The position numbers were made by a program, and so were the translations under genes. Positions 1 to 8,575 of a stretch of DNA of 64,000 nucleotides are shown here, one piece after another. Source of the DNA: Rheinheimera pacifica (GTDB lineage Bacteria > Pseudomonadota > Gammaproteobacteria > Enterobacterales > Alteromonadaceae); NCBI RefSeq assembly GCF_024809855.1, contig NZ_JANUEM010000002.1, positions 1 through 64,000 of the forward strand, read 5' to 3'. The stretch's first letter is position 1. Each line of letters begins with the position of its first letter. The notes under the pieces were generated by a model. The model saw only the letters and a program-made list of their open reading frames with translations, did no database searches and was not told the DNA's origin.

Positions 1-129
1 CATGCGCGGAAAGGGAACGTTTCCTGCCCGCTGATTGTGTCACTGCAAGACGGAACGAAGCTCGCTGCATCGGCGCGGGGGAGTCACGGGGTGACTACGC
101 CTTAGCGTGCTTTATTTTCCGAATTCTGA

Positions 130-957
130 GACGACCCCTACCTGAACAAGCGCTACCGCTGCATTCTGACCAACATTGAGGAGCGAACCCTGCTCGACCT
201 GCTGGCCACCCGCCGCCAGGACGTGGTGACCAACTACCTGATGAAGCTGAAAGACCGGCAGAAGGTCGAGATCGTCAGCATGGACATGTGGAACCCCTAC
301 CGGGCAGCGGTCAAGGCTGTGCTGTCCCAGGCCCGTATCGTGGTCGATAAGTTCCATGTGGTGCGCATGGCCAACGATGCCCTAGAGAGAGTGCGCAAGG
401 GCCTCAGAAAGGAGCTGAAACCGTCCCAGAGCCGGACTCTCAAGGGAGACCGGAAAATCCTGCTGAAACGCGCTCACGAAGTCTCAGACCGGGAGCGCCT
501 CATCATGGAGACTTGGACAGGCGCGTTCCCGCAACTGCTGGCCGCCTACGAGCACAAGGAGCGCTTCTACGGCATCTGGGACGCCACCACACGGCTCCAG
601 GCAGAAGCCGCCCTGGACGAGTGGATAGCCACCATCCCGAAGGGCCAAAAGGAAGTCTGGAGCGATCTGGTCAGGGCAGTGGGAAACTGGCGCGAAGAGA
701 CCATGACCTACTTCGAGACGGACATGCCCGTCACCAACGCTTACACGGAGTCCATCAACCGACTGGCCAAGGACAAGAACCGTGAAGGGCGCGGTTACTC
801 CTTCGAGGTGATGCGGGCACGAATGCTCTACACCACGAAGCACAAGAAGAAGGCACCGACTGCGAAGGTCTCTCTTTTCTACAAGAAAACCATCGGTTAC
901 GGACTGCCGGACTTCGCAGAGGAACTCAACTACGGAGTCGATCTATCAACCATCTGA
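130..957 (+). pseudogene. ISL3-family transposase, 5'-truncated remnant
   Basis: The frame is open from 130 (in-frame TGA at 127) and encodes the C-terminal two thirds of an ISL3-type DDE transposase. Visible landmarks are YLNKRYRCILTNIEER near its start, SMDMWNPYRAAVKAVL, the VVDKFHVVRMANDAL block and the terminal NAYTESINRLAKDKNREGRG block. Family members are usually about 400 aa; here about 275 codons remain and the N-terminal zinc-binding and HTH parts are absent, so it is not expected to work. A GTG at 223 could start a 244-aa fragment. After the stop there is a 9-bp hairpin (971-996), and the element probably ends near 1015. The match to the family breaks off abruptly at about 131-138, so the upstream 130 bases are unrelated sequence or the product of a deletion. 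I see nothing recognisable in 1-129. Confidence 0.85.
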
Positions 958-970
958 GGGTGGTATCAGA

Positions 971-996
971 TTGATGGGGTGAAGGTGCCCCATCAA
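971..996. repeat. Inverted repeat at the 3' end of the ISL3 remnant
   Basis: Perfect 9-bp arms TTGATGGGG (971-979) and CCCCATCAA (988-996) with an 8-nt loop lie 14 bases after the transposase stop. There is no T-run. It could be a subterminal structure of the element or a weak transcription barrier protecting the copZ promoter that begins 40 bases further on. Confidence 0.5.
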
Positions 997-1033
997 CCAT
1001 TAAATCCGTATACCCAAAATTTAAAATAGCGGC

Positions 1034-1064
1034 TTGACTGTACCACAGTGGCAAGCATTAGCTT
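1034..1064 (+). promoter_or_regulatory. MerR/CueR-type promoter of copZ
   Basis: A TTGACT -35 (1034-1039) is separated by 19 bases, not the usual 17, from a TAGCTT -10 (1059-1064). The spacer contains the CCAC/GTGG dyad and the outer CTTG...CAAG halves typical of promoters opened by CueR/MerR activators. It closely resembles the copA ATPase promoter at 13223-13253, so the CueR encoded at 10593 is the likely regulator. Confidence 0.7.
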
Positions 1065-1096
1065 GTGTCATGAACACACCACAGGAGAGAAACACC

Positions 1097-1333
1097 ATGA
1101 AATTCCATATCGCTGACATGACATGTGGCCACTGCGTTAGCATGGTCACCAAAGCCATCCTCACAGCAGATGGTGATGCAAAAATACAGACTAACCTGAC
1201 CGACAAAACGCTGCAGCTCAGCACGGAACTGAGCTCTGCAGAGGTAATTGAGGTCTTAACAGAGGCGGGATATCCGGCGACAGAAGTCAAAGCCAGCTGC
1301 TGTAATCCGGCGAACAGCTGCCACAGCGCCTAA
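1097..1333 (+). CDS. copZ: Copper chaperone, heavy-metal-associated (HMA) domain protein, CopZ-like
   Basis: A 78-aa cytoplasmic protein consisting of one ferredoxin-like HMA domain. MTCGHC at residues 8-13 provides the two Cu(I)-binding cysteines (CxxC). The C-terminus is unusual in having an extra CC and a further Cys (ASCCNPANSCHSA), which could add metal-binding capacity. The ATG at 1097 has an AGGAGA ribosome site 10 bases upstream; a longer frame from 1034 runs through the promoter and is rejected. HMA proteins of this size hand Cu(I) to P1B ATPases and CueR. A MerR-type promoter lies immediately upstream and a hairpin terminator follows, so it is a monocistronic unit. Its position at the edge of a complete cop cluster supports a copper role; mercury or zinc binding cannot be excluded from sequence. 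Confidence 0.85.
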   Translation: MKFHIADMTCGHCVSMVTKAILTADGDAKIQTNLTDKTLQLSTELSSAEVIEVLTEAGYPATEVKASCCNPANSCHSA

Positions 1334-1338
1334 GGAAA

Positions 1339-1358
1339 AAGCCACCGTAAGGTGGCTT
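1339..1358 (+). terminator. Hairpin terminator after copZ
   Basis: AAGCCACC-gtaa-GGTGGCTT, an 8-bp perfect stem with a tetraloop, begins 6 bases after the copZ stop. Only a short T-run follows. It also lies downstream of the convergent DUF502 gene and may serve both strands. Confidence 0.7.
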
Positions 1359-1417
1359 CTACATGCAACGGATTTTGCTGCGTGTTTGACGAAGTAACGG
1401 GGGCTATAGCGTTTGGT

Positions 1418-2041
1418 TCACTGCTGACGATGACCGGGCGCTTTGTTGCTGCCTAAACCACCGCTTAATACCAGCTGCAGCGCTTCGGCCGGTTTCATAT
1501 CAACATTACGGGTACAGCTACGCGGTACGATAACGGTGTAACCGCCAACGTTGTAGGCCATCGGAATAAATACCGCAATTTGATCGTCCTGCATCAGCGC
1601 CGACATGCGATCATCACTCTGACCGCCTTGTTTGGTAATAATGCCAATCAGTTCAATATCTGAGGGTGGCAGTTTTAGCATGACTACCGAGCCATCGGCA
1701 AAGTTTTTACCTGCCATTAAATCGATAATATCCTGCAGCATGCCGTAAATTTGTTTGGTGCCCGGCAGTTTCAGTAACACCTTCCCCGGCAGTTGCCACA
1801 ACCAATTAAAACCCTTCCAGCGTGAACTGTAACCGATAGCAATACACAACAGCATAAAGCTGAGTATCGCCATGCCAGGCAGATACCAGTGGCTTGGCAG
1901 CACCCATTGCAGTGCCGGGGCCAGGCTGCCCTCTACCAGGTTCAGCAACCAGCGCAGCAGCTCGATAGTAATAATTAACGGCAGTACAATCGCCAGGCCT
2001 TTTAATAAACTTCTTACCACTATTTTCATCAGGGATTTCAA
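1418..2041 (-). CDS. DUF502 family inner-membrane protein
   Basis: A 207-aa protein with two N-terminal transmembrane segments (about residues 12-33 and 53-72) followed by a soluble domain. That domain has the DUF502 hallmarks: LPGTKQIYGMLQDI, GSVVMLKLP, and AVFIPMAYNVGGYTVIVP near the C-terminus. No biochemical function is established for the family. It stands alone between copZ and an outward-facing transporter gene and shows no feature tying it to copper, so it may simply be a chromosomal neighbour. The second ATG (MKIVV) 12 bases in is an alternative start. Confidence 0.8.
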   Translation of the reverse strand: MKSLMKIVVRSLLKGLAIVLPLIITIELLRWLLNLVEGSLAPALQWVLPSHWYLPGMAILSFMLLCIAIGYSSRWKGFNWLWQLPGKVLLKLPGTKQIYGMLQDIIDLMAGKNFADGSVVMLKLPPSDIELIGIITKQGGQSDDRMSALMQDDQIAVFIPMAYNVGGYTVIVPRSCTRNVDMKPAEALQLVLSGGLGSNKAPGHRQQ

Positions 2042-2257
2042 TCTGCATCAGTCAAAGTAGCGCTAGCATAACAGCGATCAGGAAGCGGGCGCCAGTCTGG
2101 GGCTGGATGACGCTTGCCGGTTAGATTTTGCTTTTCTGGCGCTGTTTTAACTGCAAAAGGAGGCGTGCGGTTGACCAGGATAATCTAAAAGTTAGTTTAG
2201 CTATTTCTGCAATAAGTAGAAGTCGCCAGAATAAGCGGTGAGTCTACCGGGGTACTT

Positions 2258-2881
2258 ATGGTTAATCTGACATTATTGGGCGCTTTTATTCCCACCTTTT
2301 TATTTGTTTCTGTGACGCCAGGTATGTGTATGACGCTGGCCATGACCTTGGGGATGAGTCAGGGCGTGCGTCGTACCTTCTGGATGATGTGGGGCGAGAT
2401 GCTGGGCGTGGGTTTAGTTGCCATGGCGGCGGTATTAGGCGTAGCCGCTCTGATGCTGAAGTTTCCGGAGCTGTTTCAGTGGTTTAAACTGCTTGGTGCC
2501 GCCTATCTAACTTATATTGGCATCCAAATGTGGCGCGCCAAAGGCAAACTGGCGGTGCCGCAGCTGGGCACAGCGCCGGTGTTGCTACCGCGGCGAACCT
2601 TGTTTAGTCAGGGCTTTATTACGGCAGTGTCTAACCCCAAAGGCTGGGCGTTTCATATGGCGCTGCTGCCGCCCTTTATCGATAGCCAGCTGGCATTCTG
2701 GCCGCAGTTGCTGGTGTTAGTGGCAATTATTCTGTTGCTGGAATTTGGCTCTATGTTGCTGTACGCCAGTGGCGGCAAAGCTTTGGCGCTGTTTTTTAGT
2801 AAAACTAACCGGGTGCAGTATTTAAACCGCATCGGCGCCAGCCTGATGTTTGGCGTGGCGCTGTGGATGTTACTTGGCTAA
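2258..2881 (+). CDS. LysE/RhtB family amino-acid exporter
   Basis: A 207-aa integral membrane protein with about six hydrophobic segments. The N-terminus has the LysE/RhtB signature: FLFVSVTPGMCMTLAMTLGM followed by GVRRTFWMMWGEMLG. The central FITAVSNPKGWAFHMALLPPF block (about residues 126-146) is the other conserved family motif. Members export amino acids such as homoserine, threonine or lysine, but the substrate here cannot be read from sequence. A start at 2258 fits family length, with no strong ribosome site. It is flanked by DUF502 (divergent) and copS (convergent) and appears independent of the copper genes. Confidence 0.85.
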   Translation: MVNLTLLGAFIPTFLFVSVTPGMCMTLAMTLGMSQGVRRTFWMMWGEMLGVGLVAMAAVLGVAALMLKFPELFQWFKLLGAAYLTYIGIQMWRAKGKLAVPQLGTAPVLLPRRTLFSQGFITAVSNPKGWAFHMALLPPFIDSQLAFWPQLLVLVAIILLLEFGSMLLYASGGKALALFFSKTNRVQYLNRIGASLMFGVALWMLLG

Positions 2882-2914
2882 TACCGCATAGCACCGCGGT
2901 GAGTTTAACCGACG

Positions 2915-4318
2915 TCACGCCAGTTTAAGCCTGATGCTAAAGCGGGTAGAGCGCGCATCTGATTCGACGCTTAACTGGCCCTGATGAGCATCGACTATGG
3001 CTTTGGTAATGGCTAGGCCCAAACCCGAGCCTTCTATCTGGCGTTGGCGCGAGGCGTCAGCACGATAGAAGCGATCGAATAAAAACGGCAAATGCTGTGG
3101 CGGGATCGGCTGGCCCGGGTTTTCTACCGTGATGGTGGTGCTGTCGGCTGCTGCGGTGGTGCTGACGGTAATGGTTTCGCCGGGCGGGGTATACCTAAGC
3201 GCATTGGATAATAAATTGGTCAGGGAGTGGCGCAGCAAGGTGCGATCTGCCTGCACAATAATATTGGCACCGTGATAGCTAAGGCCAACCTGACTTTCTG
3301 CCGCCCAGGCTTCGAAAAAGTTGAAAATTGCGGCCACTTCCTGCTTTATCTCCAGCGGCTGCTTTTGCAGTGTTAACAGGCCATTGTCACTTTTGGCCAG
3401 CCACAGCATATCGCTAATCATTTTATTCAGCCGCTCCAGCTCTTCCAGATTGGAGAACAGCAGATTCTGGTACTCGTCGGCGCTGCGCGCGCGCGATAAG
3501 CTGACCTGCGTTTGCGTGATCATATTGGTCAGCGGCGTGCGCAGCTCGTGGGCGATGTCGGCACTAAAGTGCGACAGCTTGGTAAACCCCTGCTCCAGCC
3601 GATCTAACATCAGATTAAAAGACTGCACCATGTGGCGCAGTTCGGTCGGGACCTCGCCCGGGGACAAGCGAATATCCAGTTTACTGGTTTGAATATCACG
3701 CATTTGTTCGCTAAGGCCTCTGAGTGGATTCAACCCCTGATGCACCGCCAGCCAGGCCGCCAGCAAGGTGAGCAGTGCAGAGCCGAGTAAAATCAGCCCC
3801 AGGCTGCGCTGTAACTGCGCCAAGAAATGGGTATGAAAACTGATATCAATAGCAGCAATTACCTTATAGTGCTGATCTGCCGTGGTCAGGCGGCTGAACA
3901 CACCGCGATAGGCTTTGCCGTCCAGCTGCCAGTGGTGGATGGTTTTGGCATTGTAGTCGGCGCTGGCCGGGGTGTTGGCAGCCAGCAGGCTTAAGTCAAC
4001 GTCGGCATTGCGGTACAGTAAGCGGTTTTGGCTATCCATCACCTGATAGTAAACACCGTGATGGCCCGATACCGCTTTGGCCAGCGTCTGTGCCGGCTGT
4101 TGCTGGCCGTCCTGAGCGGTAGTCAGCGTGTGCTCAACCGCGTGCAGGATCACGGCTAATTCGTCGGCGTCCTGCTCGATAAAGTGATGTTCGACTGAGC
4201 TGAGCAGTAATTGCTGCACGAAGAACAGGCAAATCGAAATGGTTAGCGCGACAAAAAGTACCACGCGAACGGTGATCGAGAGAGGGCGTTTGCCAGCTTT
4301 ATGCATCAGTTTGCTCAT
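2915..4318 (-). CDS. copS: Heavy-metal sensor histidine kinase, CopS/CusS type
   Basis: A 467-aa membrane kinase. TM1 is at about residues 14-36, a periplasmic sensor at about 40-165, TM2 at about 170-193, then HAMP. The HisKA box [15 protein letters not shown] puts the phospho-acceptor at His257, and the C-terminal ATPase has [11 protein letters not shown] and [10 protein letters not shown]. This architecture is that of the CusS/CopS/SilS metal-sensor family, which detects periplasmic Cu(I)/Ag(I). The gene overlaps the 3' end of copR by 20 bases, so the two are translationally coupled in a copR-copS operon facing away from the copABCD operon it presumably controls. Confidence 0.9.
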   Translation of the reverse strand: MSKLMHKAGKRPLSITVRVVLFVALTISICLFFVQQLLLSSVEHHFIEQDADELAVILHAVEHTLTTAQDGQQQPAQTLAKAVSGHHGVYYQVMDSQNRLLYRNADVDLSLLAANTPASADYNAKTIHHWQLDGKAYRGVFSRLTTADQHYKVIAAIDISFHTHFLAQLQRSLGLILLGSALLTLLAAWLAVHQGLNPLRGLSEQMRDIQTSKLDIRLSPGEVPTELRHMVQSFNLMLDRLEQGFTKLSHFSADIAHELRTPLTNMITQTQVSLSRARSADEYQNLLFSNLEELERLNKMISDMLWLAKSDNGLLTLQKQPLEIKQEVAAIFNFFEAWAAESQVGLSYHGANIIVQADRTLLRHSLTNLLSNALRYTPPGETITVSTTAAADSTTITVENPGQPIPPQHLPFLFDRFYRADASRQRQIEGSGLGLAITKAIVDAHQGQLSVESDARSTRFSIRLKLA

Positions 4319-4985
4319 CGTCCAGTTTATAGCCCATACCGCGCACGGTGTGGATCAGTTTTGCCGCAACGCCATCATCAATTTTGGCGCGCAAGCGGCG
4401 GATAGCTACATCGATAACATTGGTGTCGCTGTCAAAATTCATATCCCACACCTGCGAGGCGATAAGCGAGCGTGGCAGTACTTCGCCGCGGCGGCGCATC
4501 AGCAGCTCAAGCAAGCTAAATTCCTGATTACTCAATGTTATTTTGGCGCCGCTGCGGCTGGCTTTACGCTTGGCGATATCCAGTTGTAAATCGGCGACCT
4601 GCAATAATTCTGACTGCGGTACGGCCTGACCACGCCGTAGCAGGGTTCTGACCCGGGCCAGCACTTCAGAGAAAGCAAAGGGTTTGATCAGGTAGTCGTC
4701 GGCGCCAAGCTCCAGGCCTTTTACCCGGTCGTCGACACTGTCGCGGGCCGACAGAAACAGTACCGGCGTGTGGTTATGGTTTTCTCTTAGCGCCTGCACA
4801 ATGCGAAAGCCGCTGACGTCCGGCAGCATCACATCCAGCATGATTAAATCGAAATCTTCTGTCATCGCCAGATGATGGCCATCCAGGCCATTTCTGACCA
4901 GTGACACCTGAAAACCGGCTTCGCTCAGGCCTTGCTTCAGATAGTCACCGGTTTTTTGTTCATCTTCCACAATCAGCAAACGCAT
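4299..4985 (-). CDS. copR: Copper response regulator, OmpR family, CopR/CusR type
   Basis: A 228-aa regulator: receiver domain with phospho-acceptor Asp51 ([11 protein letters not shown]) and the conserved Lys of [10 protein letters not shown], then an OmpR-type winged helix ending in [14 protein letters not shown] chose the ATG at 4985 because it yields the canonical [10 protein letters not shown] start and has a GGAG site 8 bases upstream; the frame upstream of it runs into the promoter. It is the expected activator of the divergent copABCD operon through the operator at 5054-5071, and the proximity suggests autoregulation too. Confidence 0.92.
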   Translation of the reverse strand: MRLLIVEDEQKTGDYLKQGLSEAGFQVSLVRNGLDGHHLAMTEDFDLIMLDVMLPDVSGFRIVQALRENHNHTPVLFLSARDSVDDRVKGLELGADDYLIKPFAFSEVLARVRTLLRRGQAVPQSELLQVADLQLDIAKRKASRSGAKITLSNQEFSLLELLMRRRGEVLPRSLIASQVWDMNFDSDTNVIDVAIRRLRAKIDDGVAAKLIHTVRGMGYKLDDEQTDA

Positions 4986-5053
4986 CTTGCCATCTCCAAA
5001 CATAGCTTTGGCAGTATTAGACCATAAACCGCCAAACAGCAACATGACAGCAA

Positions 5054-5071
5054 GATTACAACTTTGTCATG
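5054..5071. promoter_or_regulatory. Cus/Cop-box operator between copRS and copABCD
   Basis: ATTACAA-CT-TTGTCAT is an imperfect inverted repeat matching the CusR box pattern (TGACAANNTTGTCA). It lies 69 bases before the copR start and about 75 bases before the copA start, well placed to activate both divergent transcripts. Confidence 0.75.
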
Positions 5072-5145
5072 TTCAGGTCATGCTGCTGACAGTTTCGTCC
5101 TCTACACTGCTACGCATATCATATAGAGAGTATTGGAGGTTGCAG

Positions 5146-6957
5146 ATGATAAAGGCTAACACCATGATGCCGGTATCGGTTTCACGGCGCCGGTTTGTGC
5201 AGGGGCTGGCGGTGGGCGGCGTGCTGGCCACTTTTCCGCATATCGTCAGGGCGGGTAGCGCCTTTAAAGATAATGCCTTTACCGGCTATGCCACTGAGCT
5301 CAGCGGTAACGTGATTGATTTAACCATCGGCGAAGCGCTGGTAAATTTTACCGGCGTGGTCCGTAAAGCCACCACCATCAATGGTTCGATACCGGCACCG
5401 ACCTTACGCTTGCGCGAAGGCGATGAGGTCACCATACGGGTAACCAATACCTTGTCGGTGCCCAGCTCAATTCACTGGCACGGTATTATTTTACCCTACC
5501 AGATGGACGGCGTACCCGGCATGAGCTTCAGAGGCATTATGCCCGGCGAAACCTTTGTCTATCGTTTTACGTTAAAGCAAAGCGGCACGTACTGGTATCA
5601 CTCGCACAGTGGCTTTCAGGAAATGACCGGCATGTATGGCGCGCTGATCATTGAACCCAAAGCGCAGGATGTAATTGCCGCCGATCGCGAATATGTGGTG
5701 CAGCTGTCAGACTGGACCGATGAAGATCCACATACGGTGTTTCGCAAATTAAAAGTGCAAAGTGATTTGTACAATTTTAATCAGCCAACAGTGCAGGACA
5801 TGCTGCGCGATATCACTGACAGAGGGCTGGACGCGGCGCTGGCAAAACGGCAGATGTGGCAGCAAATGCGCATGAATCCAACCGATTTAGCGGATTTGTC
5901 AGCCGCTGTCTTAACCTTCTTAATGAATGGCAGCACACCGCTGGCCAACTGGCGCGGTTTATTTAAGCGCGGTGAGCGCGTGCGGCTGCGGTTTATCAAT
6001 GGCTCCAGCAACAGCTTTTTTGATGTGCGTATTCCCGAGCTGAAAATGACCGTGGTGCAGGCTGACGGCCAGAATGTGCACCCGGTGACGGTGGATGAAT
6101 TCCGCTTTGGCCCGGGCGAAACCTATGATGTTATCGTGTCGCCACAAGCGGATGCATACACCATTTTCGCCCAGAGTATGGACCGCAGTGGCTATGCCCG
6201 CGGTACCCTGGCCGTGGCCGAGGGCTTGCACGCCCCGGTGCCGACACTGGATCCGGTGGAGTGGCTGACGATGGCTGACATGATGGGTAATATGAACCAT
6301 GGCGCAAGCGACAGCCACAGCCACGGCCACAGCGCGATGGCGCACGGCAATGGCGCGGAAGATCATAGCCAGCATGGTGCTATGGCTATCGATCACAGTC
6401 AGCATGGCCCGGCGGTGCCTTATGCCAAAGCCAGTTCAACTGTGCGTCATGCCAGCACCGAGTATGGCCCGTCGGTGGATATGCGGGTGGATATGCCAAG
6501 AACCAACCTGGACGATCCGGGCATTGGTTTGCGCAATACCGGGCGGCGCGCGCTGACCCTGGCCGATTTACATTCGCTGGACGGTATTATTGAGCCGGGC
6601 GGCCCGGAGGCGGAAATTGAGCTGCATCTGACCGGCAATATGGAGCGCTACACCTGGTCATTCGATGGCTTAGAGTTCAGTAAAAGCACACCGGTGCATA
6701 TGAAGCACAATCAGCGTATCCGGGTGATCTTGCAAAACGACACCATGATGACCCACCCGATGCATTTGCACGGTATGTGGAGTGATCTGGAAAGTGACAA
6801 CGGTGCCGTACAGGTACGCCGCCATACCATTCCGGTGCAACCGGCGCAGCGCATCAGCTTTTTAACCACGCCGCATGATGTCGGGCGCTGGGCCTGGCAT
6901 TGTCATTTATTGTTCCATATGGATGCGGGTATGTTCAGAGAAGTGGTGGTGTCATGA
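5146..6957 (+). CDS. copA: Periplasmic multicopper oxidase, copper resistance protein CopA (PcoA type)
   Basis: A 603-aa exported laccase-like oxidase that oxidises Cu(I) in the periplasm. A Tat signal with twin arginines (SRRRFVQGLAVGG, about residues 13-25) precedes three cupredoxin domains. Copper ligands are visible: HWHG at 110-113, HSHSG at 152-156, HPMHLHG at 537-543 and HCHLLFHM at 585-592, i.e. type 1, 2 and 3 sites are complete. A Met/His-rich loop lies at about residues 372-425 (repeated DHSQHG and NMNHG), a proposed extra copper store in this family. The ATG at 5146 has GGAGG 6 bases upstream. It overlaps copB by the ATGA quartet. First gene of the cop operon. Confidence 0.95.
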   Translation: MIKANTMMPVSVSRRRFVQGLAVGGVLATFPHIVRAGSAFKDNAFTGYATELSGNVIDLTIGEALVNFTGVVRKATTINGSIPAPTLRLREGDEVTIRVTNTLSVPSSIHWHGIILPYQMDGVPGMSFRGIMPGETFVYRFTLKQSGTYWYHSHSGFQEMTGMYGALIIEPKAQDVIAADREYVVQLSDWTDEDPHTVFRKLKVQSDLYNFNQPTVQDMLRDITDRGLDAALAKRQMWQQMRMNPTDLADLSAAVLTFLMNGSTPLANWRGLFKRGERVRLRFINGSSNSFFDVRIPELKMTVVQADGQNVHPVTVDEFRFGPGETYDVIVSPQADAYTIFAQSMDRSGYARGTLAVAEGLHAPVPTLDPVEWLTMADMMGNMNHGASDSHSHGHSAMAHGNGAEDHSQHGAMAIDHSQHGPAVPYAKASSTVRHASTEYGPSVDMRVDMPRTNLDDPGIGLRNTGRRALTLADLHSLDGIIEPGGPEAEIELHLTGNMERYTWSFDGLEFSKSTPVHMKHNQRIRVILQNDTMMTHPMHLHGMWSDLESDNGAVQVRRHTIPVQPAQRISFLTTPHDVGRWAWHCHLLFHMDAGMFREVVVS

Positions 6958-8129
6958 AAACAGCCAACGTAACGCTAACCTTGTCGCTGCTGGCGCTGGC
7001 CTGTACTGTGGCGCTCAGCCCTGGCGTGGCAGCGCAGAACGCCACTGAGAAACCGCCGGTACCAACGCACAGTGGCATGGACCACAGCAAAATGGACCAC
7101 GGCAAAATGGATCATAGCAAGATGAACCACGCTGAGCAGGCGGTTGACCATAGCCAGACGAACCCTAGTGACATGGATCACAGTCAGATGGATCATAGCG
7201 GCATGGACCACAGTAAAATGGGCCACGCTGAGCAGGCCGTAGACCATAGCCAGATGGACCACAGCGAAGTGGACCATAGCAAAATGGATCATACCGAGAT
7301 GAACCATAGTGAAATGACCCATGCTGAGCAGGCCGTGGATCACAGCAGTATGGATCACAGCACGATGAACCATGCCGATATGCAGATGCAAGGCGGTAAG
7401 GCGCCGGCTAATGCCCGCGATCCACATGCCTACTCCAACGGCTACACCCTGACTGACGGGCCCTATGGCATGGCCGATTCACGCCATTTAAAGCACGGCG
7501 TTGAACATCCACAGTGGTCCGTGCTGGGCGATCGGCTGGAATACAATGCCGACAGTGAAGCTGGCGAACTGGAGCTGCAAGCCTGGTATGGTACGACCTA
7601 TGATCGGTTGGTGCTGAAAACCGAAGCTGAAGTCAGTGACGGCAAGCTGGAAGAGAGCAGCACCGAGCTGTTATGGAGCCACGCGATAGCAGCCTATTGG
7701 GATGGTCAGCTTGGGCTGCGCCTGGATCAGGTTGCCGATGGCACCAACCGGCAGTGGTTAGCATTGGGTGTGCAGGGTTTGGCGCCGTACTGGTTTGAAG
7801 TGGATGTCACGGTTTATCTGGGCACTGGTGGTCGCACCGCGTTAAGTGCCGAAGCGGAATATGAGCTGCTGTTAACGCAGCGCCTGATCCTGCAGGCCCG
7901 GGCGGAGCTGACAGCCTATGGCAAAGACGATGAGGTCAATCAGCTGGGTAAAGGCCTGTCTTCACTGGGGGCAGGGCTTCGGCTGCGCTATGAATTCTCC
8001 CGCCAGTTCGCACCCTATGTCGGGGTAGAGTGGCATAACAAATATGGTAACACGGCAGATTTTGCCCGCCTGCAGGATGCATCGACAGCAGAAACATCCT
8101 GGGTTGCCGGTGTGCGTTTCTGGTTTTAA
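6954..8129 (+). CDS. copB: Outer-membrane copper resistance protein CopB
   Basis: A 391-aa protein with a Sec signal peptide (about residues 1-28, cleavage near GVAAQ). Residues about 42-145 are an extraordinary low-complexity tract of MDHSK/MNHAE/VDHSQ units, rich in Met, Asp and His, organised in roughly three longer blocks each ending in HAEQAVDHS. The remainder is the conserved CopB/PcoB domain, predicted beta-barrel, starting near DPHAYSNGYTL and ending in an aromatic F (VAGVRFWF). CopB is thought to sit in the outer membrane and bind or pass copper. The start overlaps the copA stop (ATGA), implying coupling. The antisense His/Met-rich frame over this tract is only a shadow of the repeat. 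Confidence 0.93.
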   Translation: MKTANVTLTLSLLALACTVALSPGVAAQNATEKPPVPTHSGMDHSKMDHGKMDHSKMNHAEQAVDHSQTNPSDMDHSQMDHSGMDHSKMGHAEQAVDHSQMDHSEVDHSKMDHTEMNHSEMTHAEQAVDHSSMDHSTMNHADMQMQGGKAPANARDPHAYSNGYTLTDGPYGMADSRHLKHGVEHPQWSVLGDRLEYNADSEAGELELQAWYGTTYDRLVLKTEAEVSDGKLEESSTELLWSHAIAAYWDGQLGLRLDQVADGTNRQWLALGVQGLAPYWFEVDVTVYLGTGGRTALSAEAEYELLLTQRLILQARAELTAYGKDDEVNQLGKGLSSLGAGLRLRYEFSRQFAPYVGVEWHNKYGNTADFARLQDASTAETSWVAGVRFWF

Positions 8130-8162
8130 TAGATCAGGGTTTTAATAAATAAGGTGATCAAC

Positions 8163-8558
8163 ATGAAAAAATTAATCCCGCTGCTTACTCTGCTCTGTTT
8201 GGCGTTTGCCGGGCCTGTGCTGGCGCATGTTAAACAAAGCGGCTCGGTGCCGGCGGATAACGCCATGCTAATGCAGGCACCGGATGTACTCAGTATCAGC
8301 TTTAGTGGCCCGATCCGGCTGACGAAAGTCACGCTGTTGCACGATAACGGTAACACTGTCGATTTTGGCTTTACGCCCACCGCTGTCGCCACGCAGTTTA
8401 GCTGGCCGTTGCCAGTGCTGGAGATCGGTAGTTATCAGGTTAACTGGGTAGGTTTGGGCGAAGACGGTCATAAAATGAAAGGTGATTTCAGTTTTATGCT
8501 CCACGCCGGCGCTGACGCCGGGGTGAAAGCTGATAGCGCGCACGCGCATCAGCACTAG
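8163..8558 (+). CDS. copC: Periplasmic copper-binding protein CopC
   Basis: A 131-aa protein with signal peptide MKKLIPLLTLLCLAFAGPVLA; the mature protein starts with AHVKQSGSVPADNAML. The mature N-terminal His is the usual Cu(II) ligand of CopC. The single Ig-like domain continues through SFSGPIRLTKVTL and WVGLGEDGHKMKGDFSFML, and a short His-rich tail (AHAHQH) may bind more metal. Start 8163 has an AAGG site 8 bases upstream; a GTG three codons earlier is less likely. CopC carries copper for the CopD permease encoded next. Confidence 0.92.
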   Translation: MKKLIPLLTLLCLAFAGPVLAHVKQSGSVPADNAMLMQAPDVLSISFSGPIRLTKVTLLHDNGNTVDFGFTPTAVATQFSWPLPVLEIGSYQVNWVGLGEDGHKMKGDFSFMLHAGADAGVKADSAHAHQH

Positions 8559-8575
8559 ATGGCTTGAGATTGGCG

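Noticed and set aside
5959..6405. 148-codon minus-strand frame opposite the multicopper oxidase
   Set aside because: It lies wholly within a conserved oxidase gene and its VAVAVA/HH content mirrors the His/Met-rich loop.
6975..7427. 150-codon minus-strand frame rich in His, Met and Val across copB
   Set aside because: It is the complement of the MDHSK repeat tract; the biased repeat keeps the antisense frame open. No ribosome site or family match.
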